Shown here: positions 34,834-46,673 of the stretch, in pieces
How positions within the stretch are numbered: the first letter of the stretch is position 1
Layout: each line of letters begins with the position of its first letter
Assembly (NCBI GenBank): GCA_947172415.1
Contig: OX359194.1
Coordinates: 6,392,401 to 6,456,400, forward strand
DNA: 64,000 nucleotides
Reading direction: 5' to 3'
From: Chondrosia reniformis
Lineage: Eukaryota; Porifera; Demospongiae; Chondrillida; Chondrillidae
The notes under the pieces: generated by a model
Databases searched by the model: none
What the model saw: the letters and a program-made list of their open reading frames with translations, nothing else
What the model was told of the DNA's origin: nothing
Program-made: the position numbers and the translations under genes

Positions 34834-37800
34834 TTACTGTGTAAATGATTGAGGCTTTACAGTGTTACATACGTATAACTCAGGAGTAGTACTTTGTGGC
34901 CAAAGTTTACTGAGTAACTTGTCCCTCTTATGTATGTATACTTTAGCTGTATAAATGTACAGTCTACGTACATACCTTCCATGTGCACACTGGAATGGTA
35001 ACTGACACTGTGAGAGATCCCTCAAGATGGCAGCACAATCATCGTTACTTAATTCATCTCCAAATTTAATTGCTCCTAAAATTAAGAACAAAAGCAAGTC
35101 AAATTAATATGTACTGTATGCTTCAACGTCACACAACTTGTCTCTTAGCTCAACTGAAGCTTGAGTACTATACTCACCATGGCATGCAAGAGATTTAAAT
35201 ATATTCATTAGAGAGCCTGGTACTACATTACTGCTTTTACCATTCAGAGTGAAGATCTGCAAAAATGCATACATGTATATGCATAATAATATATTGTTAA
35301 GACACTCACTGAAGAGACTAGTAGTATAATAATATAATGTTCCCCTGATTATAACCATTAGAGCAGTCCATATTTCAAGATACACATATACAGGATAAAT
35401 ATATGTAGAGTACCATATATCAATCAGTATGCATGTATGTATGTACATATACCTCATGGAATTCTTCAAAAATTTGCTTGAAGCAGATCCATCCAGGTAT
35501 AGATAATGTAAAGAACCATTTATATACACTTCATGCACACACAGCACGTAGGCACAGCAGATGTATATGTAGTACTCGGGATACTCACAATGAGAAGTGC
35601 ATCTGACAGCCCTTGAGCAGGCAGGATCATGTGGTTGAGCTCCTCTGTTAGGCATTTCGGAAGTCCCTGCACAGTGAGCTGTGCTGTCTTCACATTCAAT
35701 ATGCAAAAGAATCACATAAACGTAACTGAATGAAATTCATGATCTACGTATATGTGCATGGGATGGACAATGAGTCAGTGCTTAAAGCTGTTGTGTAGGG
35801 AAGAAGACTTGAGGAAGACCTTGATTAAGATGAATGGACAATTTTACATGATACTTATATACCTATGTAAGCCCTTGTAACAGTACTCATATTGATGACT
35901 GCAGAATTATAATGTAAGGACAATCTCCTGTCTCTGTCTGGGAGATGTGTCCAGTATGCGTGATTAATGATTAATCGCTTAAATGAAATTTATTATATAC
36001 CTTCAGCTGGACCATGAAACCTTTGCTGGACAAGAATGCTTTATATTGTAGTCTCTCCTCCGGTCCTTCCATTCTCTTGCAAATATCAAGTGTGAGAGGT
36101 ACTTGCAGATAACAAGGACACACTTTGCAGTCACATTTTTCAAACTTGTGACAGCTCATATCTTTAGATCAGCATGCATCAGATTTGAGAGTGAAATGTA
36201 GTAATATATATATATGTAATATATATGTAATGAACTGCATACTTGTATTGCACAGGCTAATTAATTGATAACACTTATTAGGGTATATAAGTGCACCGTA
36301 ACCAGGATGTAACAGCTTTCTTTAGAGCCTTTAAGTAGTTAAAAATGAAGTTATTATAAACAGGTGGTTCATTTGTGTTAGCAGCATCGAGGATTGTGAG
36401 TTGGTGCGCGCCTTCAGAGGCACTCATAGAGGATCGTTGGCATTACATGTAGTAGTTATATGTATGTGCATGTTATACATAACATATAGCCACTTGTACA
36501 TACCATTGATAAACTGCTCAAGTCTGATTCTCTCGTGTGCGGCATGCTGATCTATCAAAACTACCAGTTGATCTAAATATGTATAAAATACACCACCATT
36601 CCACTGTATGCATGTATGTGTGCACAATGGAATCTCACTTGTGATCCATTGAGAAGGTACTTATAAGTGGAGACAATGATTAGGGACCTTATTAGAATAG
36701 TACGTAATATATGAATATGTACGCATTACTGTATGTATGCATGCATTAAATGTGTACATATATATACGTACATATGGTCATAACCTATAAATACATTACT
36801 AAATATGTATATACATATATCGTATATATTATGTACATCATAGCCTTTACGCAGGCATTTAACTCTTCTAATTTATATCTATGGCATAAAGTATCAAGAA
36901 GGTATTACAAACTTAACTGGGAAAGTTATTACAGCTCTGGGAAAATAAGTTAACTTACTATTATAATCTGATGGTTCAAAGAGTACCGTAGCAATGAACT
37001 TGGTGTCAACCTGACCAATCACCTAAGAGGATAAAACAATACAGATCTGTTAACCAATCATGACACTATATACACAGAGTATTACAGGAGGAGAAGGGCA
37101 GAGGGAAGTAGCTAGCTAGCGGTGAGGAAGGTAATGCGTTAAATAACCTGTAGAGATTGGAACATTTCTCTTGTAAACTTGATACTTTGAGTTAGGTGAT
37201 GAAAAGACTTTGTACTCTGAGCTGTCATAGACACTCTACCTTTCAGCAAGTGCTGAATAACAGAAATATTAATACATTCTAATGTATATATGAGTATACG
37301 TATATATTCCTATACCTAATGTATGTTATATATGCAAAGAACAATACATACATACGTATGATACAGTTATGAGCCTATATATTCCATATATAAGACATAC
37401 CCCATAATGACAATTAGTCCCAATACACATGTCAATTGCAATGTATGTTGGTATGACTTTGTTATGTACTGTATATGCTGTATTCTCATTCCTGATGGAG
37501 ACTTCTGAGTGGAAATACCGTCTGCATGGGGTGCTACTGCTGTTTACATTACGGTGCTTTCTAGTGATGGTAAAATCACACATGCTTCCACTTACCTCCT
37601 GGTGGGTGGTGAATACTGGATTATTCCACTGACATAGAATCTTCTTCATCGTCAGAGGTGGTGATCCATGCTCAGTGGAGTAGGGCAGACTCAAACGTTT
37701 CTGAGGCCTTGACAAATCAATACTTCTAAAAGCCCTACTTCCTTCTGGAAATGAGTTACGTGGTAAATTAAGGATAGCACTTTGTTCAGGAGGAGGAAGA

Positions 37801-39391
37801 AGGTTGCTGCTTCTTGGGCAGAGAATGAAGGATGGACTACTCTTAAGCTGTCTTGCTGAAGCCTGATTTGTAGTGATGCCTTTGATGTACAAAAAACAGA
37901 TTAATATAAATGTGCATTTTTTACTGTGGGATTGTATGTACGTATATATGTACTGTACATTACTATACCAATACTAAACACTTATTATATGCTGTACCTA
38001 TGTATAAGCTCAATACTTTATATACAGTATACACACATGCATATATTAGCACATTAATTGTATAGCTTTTTCTACATTGACCTGCATGCATAGGGAATGG
38101 TGTCTGTTACTGTATGCAAGTCCAAATATGTATGTATATATATACCTGAAATATTTGGTATACTTGCTGTACTAGTACATTCTCCAAGTATGTCAGTGGT
38201 ATCAGGTGAAGGTCTCTGCCTGTGCTTGCCCTTAATAGCTAAAGGACCCATACTGCTAGGTCTTCTGACAGCCAGACCAGTCCTCATTCTCCCTGTTGAT
38301 GATAGACTCCTAGCCGTGTAGACTGATACATCAGGAGTGTGACACATGTCTTGTGATGCTCCAGTGAAGGGTGAAAGGATTTCTTCTTTGCTGTCAGACC
38401 TTTTCTGTTTGGCCAAGGACTCCTCAAGCTTCTTGTTGACAAGTACCAGAGACTCCAGTAGAACACTGTGTCTTGTAAACTCTGCACAAGACTGCACAGA
38501 ATCCAATACAAAGGAGTATTCAGAAGGATCACAGGCAATGTTCAGATAATAGCATGCATGATGCAAGCTTGATGAAGGTAGGCCATGCTGTAGTGTTGAA
38601 CTGAAGAGCTGATTCAATACACTAAGAACACTGCTTTGTAACACAGGGAATCCATTTATGTACAGCAACTGAGCTGAATGCTTGGAATACAGTGTACTGG
38701 CAACCTCTCCAGTTATGAGAAATCCATTCTGTGACACCTCAATGGTAACAAAGTCTTTCTCATTTATGGCAGATAAAAAGAGCTTTCTGAGTGCTATGGC
38801 ACTAGACCTGCTTGGTTCAATGTATTGCAGCATCGAACCATTCATATCTTCCAATGCAAAGCTAATATTTGGATGGAGCACACTCACACAATTGAGGAAC
38901 GTCTTTAATGTTCCAATCACTTCGTCATATTTCAGACTCATCTGACGAACAGGAAAGTTGTGAAAGAGACCTTCTACAGCAATTTGGTTCCCATTTGGAA
39001 ATGTGAAGGAAGCTGATGAACAACCCACTCTGCTGCCTCCTCTGAAGACCAACTGGTATGCCCGTCTGTGTGACTGCTTGCTAATAATAGTGACCTTGTG
39101 GGACAAGGCAACCAGATGATGAATGAGAGAGGATTCTTTCCAGCTCTCCTTCAACTGACCCAGACCCTCCAATTCTTCCAAAGAATAACATTTTCCATTA
39201 TCTCTGACTTCAATAGAGCATTGTTTGATTCCTATTCTAATGGCAACTTGACTGGTTCCTCTTTTTATGCTGTTTGTAACCAGCTTCGCAAAGCAGTTGT
39301 AGTAGGAAGACACGTGTGATGAAGAGTCGACCTGCTCACTTACAGAGGCATCCAGACGTTCAATACTTGCTGCACATGTAGTTTTGGACAT
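34834..39391 (-). CDS. MLH3: DNA mismatch repair protein MLH3 with degenerate ATPase motifs
   Basis: MutL homologue that pairs with MLH1 in meiotic crossover resolution and mismatch repair. Exons: 39391-38146, 37879-37596, 37252-37148, 37022-36959, 36572-36504, 36161-36001, 35687-35589, 35256-35178, 35075-34976 and a tentative last exon 34924-34834, about 765 aa against 1453 in human. The C-terminal endonuclease is intact: [25 protein letters not shown] (metal-binding DQHA-x2-E-x4-E), LACHGAIKF and [11 protein letters not shown]. The N-terminal half aligns with MutL (transducer [13 protein letters not shown]), but GHKL motif I reads [12 protein letters not shown] in place of E-x-x-x-NS-x-DA, motif II is DNGKCYS in place of DNGxG, and GFRGEAL is absent. 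ATP hydrolysis by this subunit is doubtful. The final exon has a weak acceptor. Confidence 0.92.
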
Positions 39392-39453
39392 TTCGCTGGA
39401 CTGAAAGTAATACGCGGAAGTTTTTAATTTGGCGCCAATTGAGAGCGAACAAA
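39392..39453. promoter_or_regulatory. Divergent MLH3/SNRNP27 promoter with E2F-like palindrome
   Basis: Only 62 bp lie between the two start codons. The centre holds TTGGCGCCAA (39429-39438), a perfect 10 bp palindrome containing TTTGGCGC, the E2F consensus, on the plus strand. AAAATGGC overlaps the SNRNP27 start and resembles a YY1 site. No TATA box is visible. Confidence 0.6.
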
Positions 39454-40632
39454 ATGGCCGACCGTGAGCGTTATGATGATTGTAGGTTCCTGGCGAATCT
39501 TCTTATAGCCATCTTACAGATGTTTTCAACTTTTCTTTAGATAAAAGAAGAGACAGAGATAGGGAAAGGGACAGGGATAGAGACAGGGACAGGGATAGAG
39601 AAAGAGACAGGGAAAGGGATAGAGAAAGAGACAGGGAAAGAGATAGAGACAGGGACAGAGGTCGTGATCGAGGTCGCGAAAGAGATAGAGACAGAGAGAG
39701 GAGAGATGGTACACACTAATGCATGACACAATATAGTTTATGTAGCTTTTGTTTTCAATTTGATACTGGTAACGTCATGATTTAGATAGAAGACGGTCCA
39801 GGAGTAGATCAAGATCACCCAGAAGATCAAGGTAAGTTGGTTTCTTAAAGTTTCTTAGCTCTCCACTTTTAGCTCATGTTTATGCTTGTGTAGGGCAAAG
39901 CAGAATAATATATTTGAACAAAATATTAATGTAGACGAATGTAAGTTCCTTTGCATCAGATATTGATAAAGTGATATGTATCAAATGTCTGTCACATTAA
40001 ACTTTCACCGCTGGGAAAGTCTTAAACTGGTAGTAATCTTTAGTGTCAGCTCACAGGAGACTTAACCTATAGGAAGTGGACCTGTTTTGATAAACTACTA
40101 GTAGGGTAATTATTTAATTGGGGAACACTTTCTTGACCAGACAATCATTCCCACATTATCACAAAGCACTCACATCATACTCCTGTCTCCATGTTTTTGA
40201 TAAAAGGTGGACCATTCAGCTGTGTCTATATAGATGAACTGTGCAAGTTAGATTTCTGTGTAGTTTGATGTTAATAGTACTTCACTTCCATTTTGACTAC
40301 AGTAGGAGCCTTCGTTCATGTGTACACTCTCATTTCTGATAAATGTAGTGAATCCTGAGGATCAAGAAGACTTGTTAAAGAATGTTATGGGTTTTGCAGG
40401 ATTTGATTCAACTAAAGTGAGGCAATACGTAATTACTACAGTCTAATGCTTGATAGCATTAATCAGAATGGACTATCATTTGTACATGTAATGTCTCATT
40501 TTGGTCAATTAGGGGAAGAAAGTGAAGGGAAGTTGCAATGCTGCCTTTGTTGAAGTTAAAAAGCAAAAGAGATATAGACAATACATGAACAGACGAGGAG
40601 GGTTTAATCGCCCTCTTGACCACATCAAATAA
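39454..40632 (+). CDS. SNRNP27: U4/U6.U5 tri-snRNP 27 kDa protein
   Basis: Spliceosomal protein of the tri-snRNP. Six exons keep phase: 39454-39481, 39541-39708, 39786-39831, 39894-39940, 40349-40416 and 40513-40632, for 158 aa (human 155). The N-terminus is a long RD/RE repeat (residues ~11-65) passing into an RS stretch ([12 protein letters not shown]). The conserved C-terminus reads [20 protein letters not shown] and [19 protein letters not shown], nearly as in human. The start is fixed by MADRERYDD in the divergent promoter. The low-complexity AGRGA tract in exon 2 could mislead gene finders, but frame and splice sites agree. Confidence 0.95.
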
Positions 40633-40705
40633 TGTATTTTCATGTAAAATATGTTTTGTGCATTTGCGATGCAGTCAATTTATAAAGTGATGTAATAACT
40701 ATAAA

Positions 40706-43230
40706 ATGGCCGAAAGTTCCATACTGAAATTTCAAGGAAGCAATTACCTGCGGCAGCGACTAGTGTTGTCCACACTGAGTGGCTGCGAGACCACCATAAG
40801 CAATATAAGAGACGATACCGATGAACCTGGTTTAACTGGTCAGTGTTACTATACCAGAGGAACACGTACAATTACTGCTGAGTTTTGTATATTATAATCT
40901 TTCTGATTTGGTGCTGCAGAATATGAAGCGGGTCTCATAAGGCTTTTGGATAAAATGACGAATGGTTCCACTATACACATCAACGAAACAGGTACTCTTA
41001 ATTGATTGCTCCTAAGCACCACACTTCATCACTCTAGGTCTAGATAATGCGCGCTGTAACGTGGTATAGTCTTCGCCTTATCTTCTTTAAGTGTATCTTA
41101 CCCAGATTATAGCTTAACAGTGAATGACTGTTTTCTTATCTTTCAGCCACAAAGTTGTACTACAACCCGGGAATTCTTGAGGGTGGCAAAGTCAGTCATG
41201 ATTGCAGTCTTCAGAGGTCCATAGGATACTATCTGGAACCAATCATTATGTTGGCACCCTTTGCAAAGGAACCCTTTGAAGTCACCCTCACAGGTATCAC
41301 TAACGGAACTGATGACCCTTCGGTAAGCTCTGTCTGCTTTGTAATGGTTGTGGTTAATGCTATCTGTGACTTGACTAGGTTGACCACTATAGAATGTGTA
41401 CAGTACCGCTTTTGAAGAAGTTTATTCCAAGTCAAATTCAATTGAAGGTAAAGCCGTCTCACAAATTATCACAAAGCTAAATCACCACAGCTTCATTTCC
41501 ATCAAAACATGACCCCTTTCTCCTAGCTTTTAAAATGTACTGTACGTATGCACTTACTACACATAGATTAATAAGAGGGGTTTCCCCCCTAGTGGTGGTG
41601 GAGAGATATACTTTTCATGTTCTGTCATGAGAAAGATGAAACCTTTACAACTGACTGACCCAGGCAAAGTTAAAAAGATCAGAGGAATTTTGTATCCTTA
41701 AGGAAGCAATGGAATGGTGCATTTCAAGGGACAAATGATTGAGCAAAAATGGAAAAAATGACACTGAATTTATTGCTTAATTAGAGTCATAAGTTAAGTT
41801 ATGGATATCATTACTGAAGTGTCTCTGTGTGTTTCTTTGTGAGCCCTTAACTGTTTGTAGATGTGCCCAATCCATACCTAAAGCCTATCTGAATAGAATA
41901 ACCAGTTCCTGTAGGGCCTCGTTAAATCCTGCACTCCCAGATGTCTACATCTTCTTGGATTCATCAAGGGCTAAAGATGAATTGTAAGTTGGAACATGTG
42001 AATGGCTAGTACTAAAAACATCATTTTTAATAACACAGTATTAGTTCTGTACGTAGAAAAAAAAACATTTAACTGAGCTGATTAAATATTTCCATCAGTT
42101 TTTTAGCCTCAGTATAAATTTTGTATGATATGTATGTTTAGACCAATTACTTAACCATCTTTTTGAGTGGCTAAGATGAGGCTCTAGTTCCCAGTATGCT
42201 TCAGTCTTACTCAATAACTCATTACACTCCTCTGAATACATGAGCGGGTATCGTAAAGCAAGAATTAAAGATATTGACAAAACATGTTTTTACATACATA
42301 CGTATGCTAATAATCTTCATCAAACTACACCTGTGGAAGATACAAACAGACTGACTATTTTTGAAATTACAATTGCAATTCATGCCAAAACTGTTTACTG
42401 TAGTTTGATTCAGATATTTAATACTAGCTAGAGATAACTTGCTTTATAATAGACTCTTTGTGCCATACTCAGGTCAAAGGGCTACAGCCTGTTGCTAGCT
42501 TCAGAGAGCACAACTGGTGTGACTCATGCGGTGGACGTCTCGCTAGCCTCACTAGCCATGGGAGAGGATGTACTGCCAGAGGAGTTTGGTAGCAGGGCTG
42601 TACAGCTTCTATTTGAGGAAATTCTCAAGGTACCTTTGTTAACAATTGGTATTTGTATTTTAATTCTTCATAACGATTTCCTGTCTCCATAGGGTGGATG
42701 TGCTGATTCCGTTGATCAACCCATTTGTCTCCTGTTCATGGCATTGGGGGACAAGGATGTCTCCAAAATACAACTAGGAAATCTAACAGAATATACGTTA
42801 GTTTTGGCTATATCCTAACAAGGAAAACAAAAAAGTATTTAGTACTGTATTCCTATCTGAAATTAATAAAATTTGTTTCTTTTCTCTGTAATCTATTCTG
42901 ACTTAAAGAATATATACGTATGCTTATGTGTTTGTATGCAGTGTATCTATATGTACATACATCTAATGTTAATGTTTGTACCCAGCTGTGCATGCAATGA
43001 AAGTACAGCAGTTTTCTTGTAAATGTACGCATGCATGATAAGGATATATTTTATCTCTGTACTGTTTTAACTTTTGTAGAAGAGAGTTCTTAAGAAACAT
43101 CAAGGCCTTCTTTGGTCAAGTGTACAAGATAGAGAGCAAAAGAGTTGAAGTCGGCGACCTTGAACACATTGAGAACACATTGTCTTGTTTAGGTGTAGGG
43201 TATTGTAATTATAGCAAAGGAATGAAATGA
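40706..43230 (+). CDS. RCL1: RNA 3'-terminal phosphate cyclase-like protein
   Basis: Nucleolar protein needed for 18S rRNA maturation (early pre-rRNA cleavage, with BMS1). Nine exons keep phase: 40706-40838, 40920-40991, 41147-41322, 41379-41447, 41567-41691, 41861-41983, 42473-42629, 42693-42796 and 43080-43230, for 369 aa (human 373). Diagnostic stretches are NYLRQRLVLSTLSG, LIRLLDKMTNGS, HDCSLQRSIGYYLE, RGFPPSGGGEIYFSC, LTDPGKVKKIRG and EDVLPEEFGSRAVQLL. As in other RCL1 proteins, no catalytic histidine of true RNA cyclases stands out at the C-terminus. It starts 73 bp after SNRNP27 on the same strand. Confidence 0.96.
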
Positions 43231-43361
43231 AGCAGTTAACACTCACACTTGTAGGTTGACAAGTGCATTCAATTATTGACTAATTCGCCATATTATTCGT
43301 CGTTTTACGGGTCACTGAAACTAATCAATATAGGATACATACGGTATCTATATACTCCCAC

Positions 43362-45416
43362 ATGTCGATGGAGGCTTCACCTAGGCAGAAGCAAGAAGTG
43401 ATTATACGTGGTAAGAGTATCACAACATTCCCTGATCTCGCTAGAGCTGGAAGGTACTACCTCGAAGAGTACTATAGCCAATGGCTGGAAAGAAGGATTA
43501 TTTGTATTGTTCCCCCAATTCCTTGGACTGCGTACAATCGCGTCTTGGGCCCACAATTAAAACCAGAAGAATCCATGGCAAAGATTAAAGGGGATGATGC
43601 CGAATTGATCGTTTACAAATCGTTTTTATCTTGGGGTGAAAAAAACAAAGAACCAATGTTTCTCGTGGCGCAAGTCGATTATGATCCTGACAATAAAATA
43701 AAAAACACAGGTTCAGTACTTACTTCTTTTCTTACCGATGAAAAAGGCAAGCAGCTCGCTGTAGCATCTAAGAAAATGGACATCGATTTATTGGTACTAC
43801 ACGCAGAAATTGGAGCTATTATCGTTGAAATCAAGGCCGCTAGCAACCCGTTGACATCTATCAGAGATGCCCTTATTTCGTTAAATAAAGGCGAAGATCT
43901 CCTGAGACTCTTTTGCGAAGAAACATTTCCTATATACAAAATTGCTCTTTTTCCGAATTGTGCTCCCGAATCTCTAACTGAAGCTCGTAGGACTGAAATC
44001 ACCAAGCTACGTGCGAAACATATGTTTCACTTTTGTGATGAGTCCTTGGTTACAAAACCTGAGTCGGTTAACAAACTGTTTGATGATTTAAAGGCTGCTA
44101 CACGAACGCAGAGTTATCGTGTTCTACCAGAAGTTGATAAGCTGCTATGTTGGGTAATAAGCTTAAAATGCCTCGTCTCTTCAACTTCAAAGGATCAGAA
44201 GGTTGCCAAGGTGACTTTGACAGATGATATCGTTAGTTTGCACAAACAAGTCAAAATGACAGACTGCAGAATTGTTCAGCATGATGTCTACTCTAAAGCT
44301 GATCAGAAGACGACTCTGGTAAAAAAAGTAAAAATCTCCACACAACTCTTGTATCTAAACCCAGAGCAAATAGCAGTTTGGGATGGACCCGAGCAGCAGT
44401 TGATACATGGGATAGCCGGAACTGGTAAAACAGTTCTAATTCAACATAAAGTATTAGATTTGGATAAGAAGCTTGACCCAAAAGAACAGATAATAGTCAT
44501 GGCCACAGAAGCTGTCTCAAGCCCTTACAGGACATTTTTCGAACAAAATCAAGCCAGCAACAGGGTGCAGATGTATAACATGGCAAATGCAATGATTCGC
44601 ATGAAACAATTGCTTACTGCACCTGCTGCACATCTCTTTGTGGATGAGGCCCAGAATTTGATAGGTTTAATTAAAGAGCTCATTGACTTAATCAAAAGAT
44701 ATAGAGGCAGCAACAAGTACTTATGGATAGCATTGGACCCAGTGCAGGCACAAGAAAAAATGATTAAAACTACTCAACAGCTAAAAGAAGAATTACAACT
44801 GATTTGTCTTCCACCGCTCAGTTATGTTATGCGATGCACACCTGAAGTAACTCACTTCTGGTCTAAGCACTTGCCTGATCACTGTCCAGCTCACTACAGC
44901 CAGGGTAACAGACTGTATGTGCAGGATGTTCCTGTTCACTATGCCAACAATGATGACCAGGCCGTGGTCATTCTACAGCAGCTGTTATCTGAACATGTGG
45001 ATGGAGAACACATAACTTACAAAGACTGTGCTGTTCTTATCCATTCGCCAATGATGTCCGTAATTCCTATCCGTAGAGCTCTTTTGGCTAAATTTGGTTG
45101 GTCAGAGGATGAGTATTTCAGAAAAGCCATTGAAGACATAATCACTATAAGGGATATACCAAATGATATCTGGTCCTTAGAGTGGGCATATGTGTTCCTG
45201 GTGGCAAAAGATGCTTATCTGTTCCCCACTGAAAAAGAGCTAGATGCCAGACTCAACAAAGAAGGTTACTGGAATTCAGCTATCTACTTGGCAAGTTCAA
45301 GATGCAAAGTACAGCTGTTTCTGATTTCCATGGAGAGAGGTGAACGACTAAATGTTGACATGGAAGCAATTCATGTCCCTCCTGAAAGAATAACCTATTC
45401 ATTTACTAAAAAGTGA
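43362..45416 (+). CDS. NERD nuclease-domain / SF1 helicase fusion, intronless
   Basis: A 684-aa uninterrupted frame starting 131 bp after RCL1, in a region where every other gene has introns. Residues ~76-160 look like a NERD (nuclease-related, PD-(D/E)XK fold) domain: GDDAELIVYKSFLSW, then KKMDIDLLVLHAEIGAIIVEIKA with candidate catalytic D140/D142 and E156-I-K158. Residues ~330-660 are a superfamily 1 helicase-like ATPase: LNPEQ (Q motif), GIAGTGKT (Walker A, 350-357), FVDEAQ (Walker B, 428-431), WIALDPVQAQ (motif III), MRCT (motif IV), and a motif VI-like IYLASSRCKVQLFLIS. Motif V is poorly conserved. NERD-helicase fusions are mainly bacterial; related ATPases occur in Schlafen-type proteins. 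Bacterial origin and a role in nucleic-acid defence are inferences. Confidence 0.82.
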   Translation: MSMEASPRQKQEVIIRGKSITTFPDLARAGRYYLEEYYSQWLERRIICIVPPIPWTAYNRVLGPQLKPEESMAKIKGDDAELIVYKSFLSWGEKNKEPMFLVAQVDYDPDNKIKNTGSVLTSFLTDEKGKQLAVASKKMDIDLLVLHAEIGAIIVEIKAASNPLTSIRDALISLNKGEDLLRLFCEETFPIYKIALFPNCAPESLTEARRTEITKLRAKHMFHFCDESLVTKPESVNKLFDDLKAATRTQSYRVLPEVDKLLCWVISLKCLVSSTSKDQKVAKVTLTDDIVSLHKQVKMTDCRIVQHDVYSKADQKTTLVKKVKISTQLLYLNPEQIAVWDGPEQQLIHGIAGTGKTVLIQHKVLDLDKKLDPKEQIIVMATEAVSSPYRTFFEQNQASNRVQMYNMANAMIRMKQLLTAPAAHLFVDEAQNLIGLIKELIDLIKRYRGSNKYLWIALDPVQAQEKMIKTTQQLKEELQLICLPPLSYVMRCTPEVTHFWSKHLPDHCPAHYSQGNRLYVQDVPVHYANNDDQAVVILQQLLSEHVDGEHITYKDCAVLIHSPMMSVIPIRRALLAKFGWSEDEYFRKAIEDIITIRDIPNDIWSLEWAYVFLVAKDAYLFPTEKELDARLNKEGYWNSAIYLASSRCKVQLFLISMERGERLNVDMEAIHVPPERITYSFTKK

Positions 45417-45544
45417 CAAACTGCTCTCCTAACTATTGTGTGCTGTTAATTTGTTTGTGCGTGTGTCTCTGTTATAAAAATTAGTAATTGTATGTAACTT
45501 CCGTAAAAGATAAAATATATTTTAATGTTAGGCTATACATTATT

Positions 45545-46160
45545 ATAGATAATGAATAGGTGCAGATCCATATCTCTTCATTTGGCAGAGTTACAGCCAT
45601 AAATGTACTTTAAATTACTGCTATACAAAGTTAATGTATGGTGAGAGATAGGGCAAATTTGAGTAGATATAAAAATTTGCAAAACTCATTGAAAACCTTT
45701 CATACACCTCTGTGAATACTGAGCTAGAGTTTCAGATTCATATCTCTCCATTTGGAAGAGTTACAGCACTTTATGTACTTTAAATTACTTTGAATTACTG
45801 CTATACAAAGTTAATGTATGGTAAGAGATAGGGCAAATTTGAGTTGATTTCAAAATTTGCAAAACTCATTGGAAATCTTTCATATATCTCTGTGAATACT
45901 GAGATAGAGTTTCAGATTCATATCTCTCCATTTGGAAGAGTTACAGCACTTTATGTACTTTAAATTACGGCTATACGAAGTTAATGTATGGTGAGAGATA
46001 GGGCAACTTTGGGTATATATGAAAATTTGCAAAATTCATTGGAAGTCTTTCATACATCTCTGTGAATACTTACACAATGTTTCAGCTTCATATCTCTCCA
46101 TTTGACAGAGCTACAGCACTCTAATGTACATCAAATTTCTACTATACGATCTTTAATGGT
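45545..46160 (-). repeat. Inverted satellite monomers downstream of the nuclease-helicase gene
   Basis: Four diverged monomers of the 169 bp family in reverse orientation, marked by GTTAATGTATGGTGAGAGAT recurring about every 170-190 bp. They start 128 bp after the helicase stop codon. Between monomers the conserved box stays nearly unchanged while the rest drifts. Confidence 0.9.
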
Positions 46161-46673
46161 GTAGCATATATTATATATCGTGCGATACTATTATGCAAAT
46201 TATCGGCATACCAAGTTAAAATGTTTTGACATGAATGGGGCAACTAGAAACACGCAGGGACAGTCCAGAACGCAGCTGTCAGAAGGTCTTTACATAGAGG
46301 CAGGTAGCCATTATGCTATTACTGCAATTGAGATTGAGTGTGGCTGGTTATACCAGTTTACGTTCATATCGGAACACCTCTCGCTAAAATCGTTTCTACA
46401 TGGGACCAGAAAAGTTGGTCTCCTCCGCCAATCAAGACACTTACAGGATTCTATCCATTTTTCCCAGTTTCTAGATGAACCACGAATACTGGATATACCT
46501 TTAAAATGGCTTGGAACGATGCACTCATCCCGAATTAACTTGATATAATTTGACTACATTTTTCTCGCAAATACCCTATTCTTAAGTATGGAATTGCGCC
46601 AACCACAATCGTTTCCTTTTGAAATTTTCTTGTTTAAATAGAAGCGCAAAACCTTATAAAGTAGGCCTACCTG
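46161..46673 (+). repeat. Block 5' region, copy 4 (diverged)
   Basis: Related to 4741-5374 only in its second half. GAAAAGTTGGTCTCCTCCGC corresponds to the second of the two tandem ~160 bp segments, with extra sequence before it. The last 45 bp (TAAATAGAAGCG ... TTATAAAG ... TACCTG) are conserved. A 122-codon frame at 46180-46548 has no recognisable product. Confidence 0.65.

Noticed and set aside
46180-46548. 122-codon frame upstream of core copy 4
   Set aside because: Made of block repeat sequence that is not open in blocks 2 and 3.
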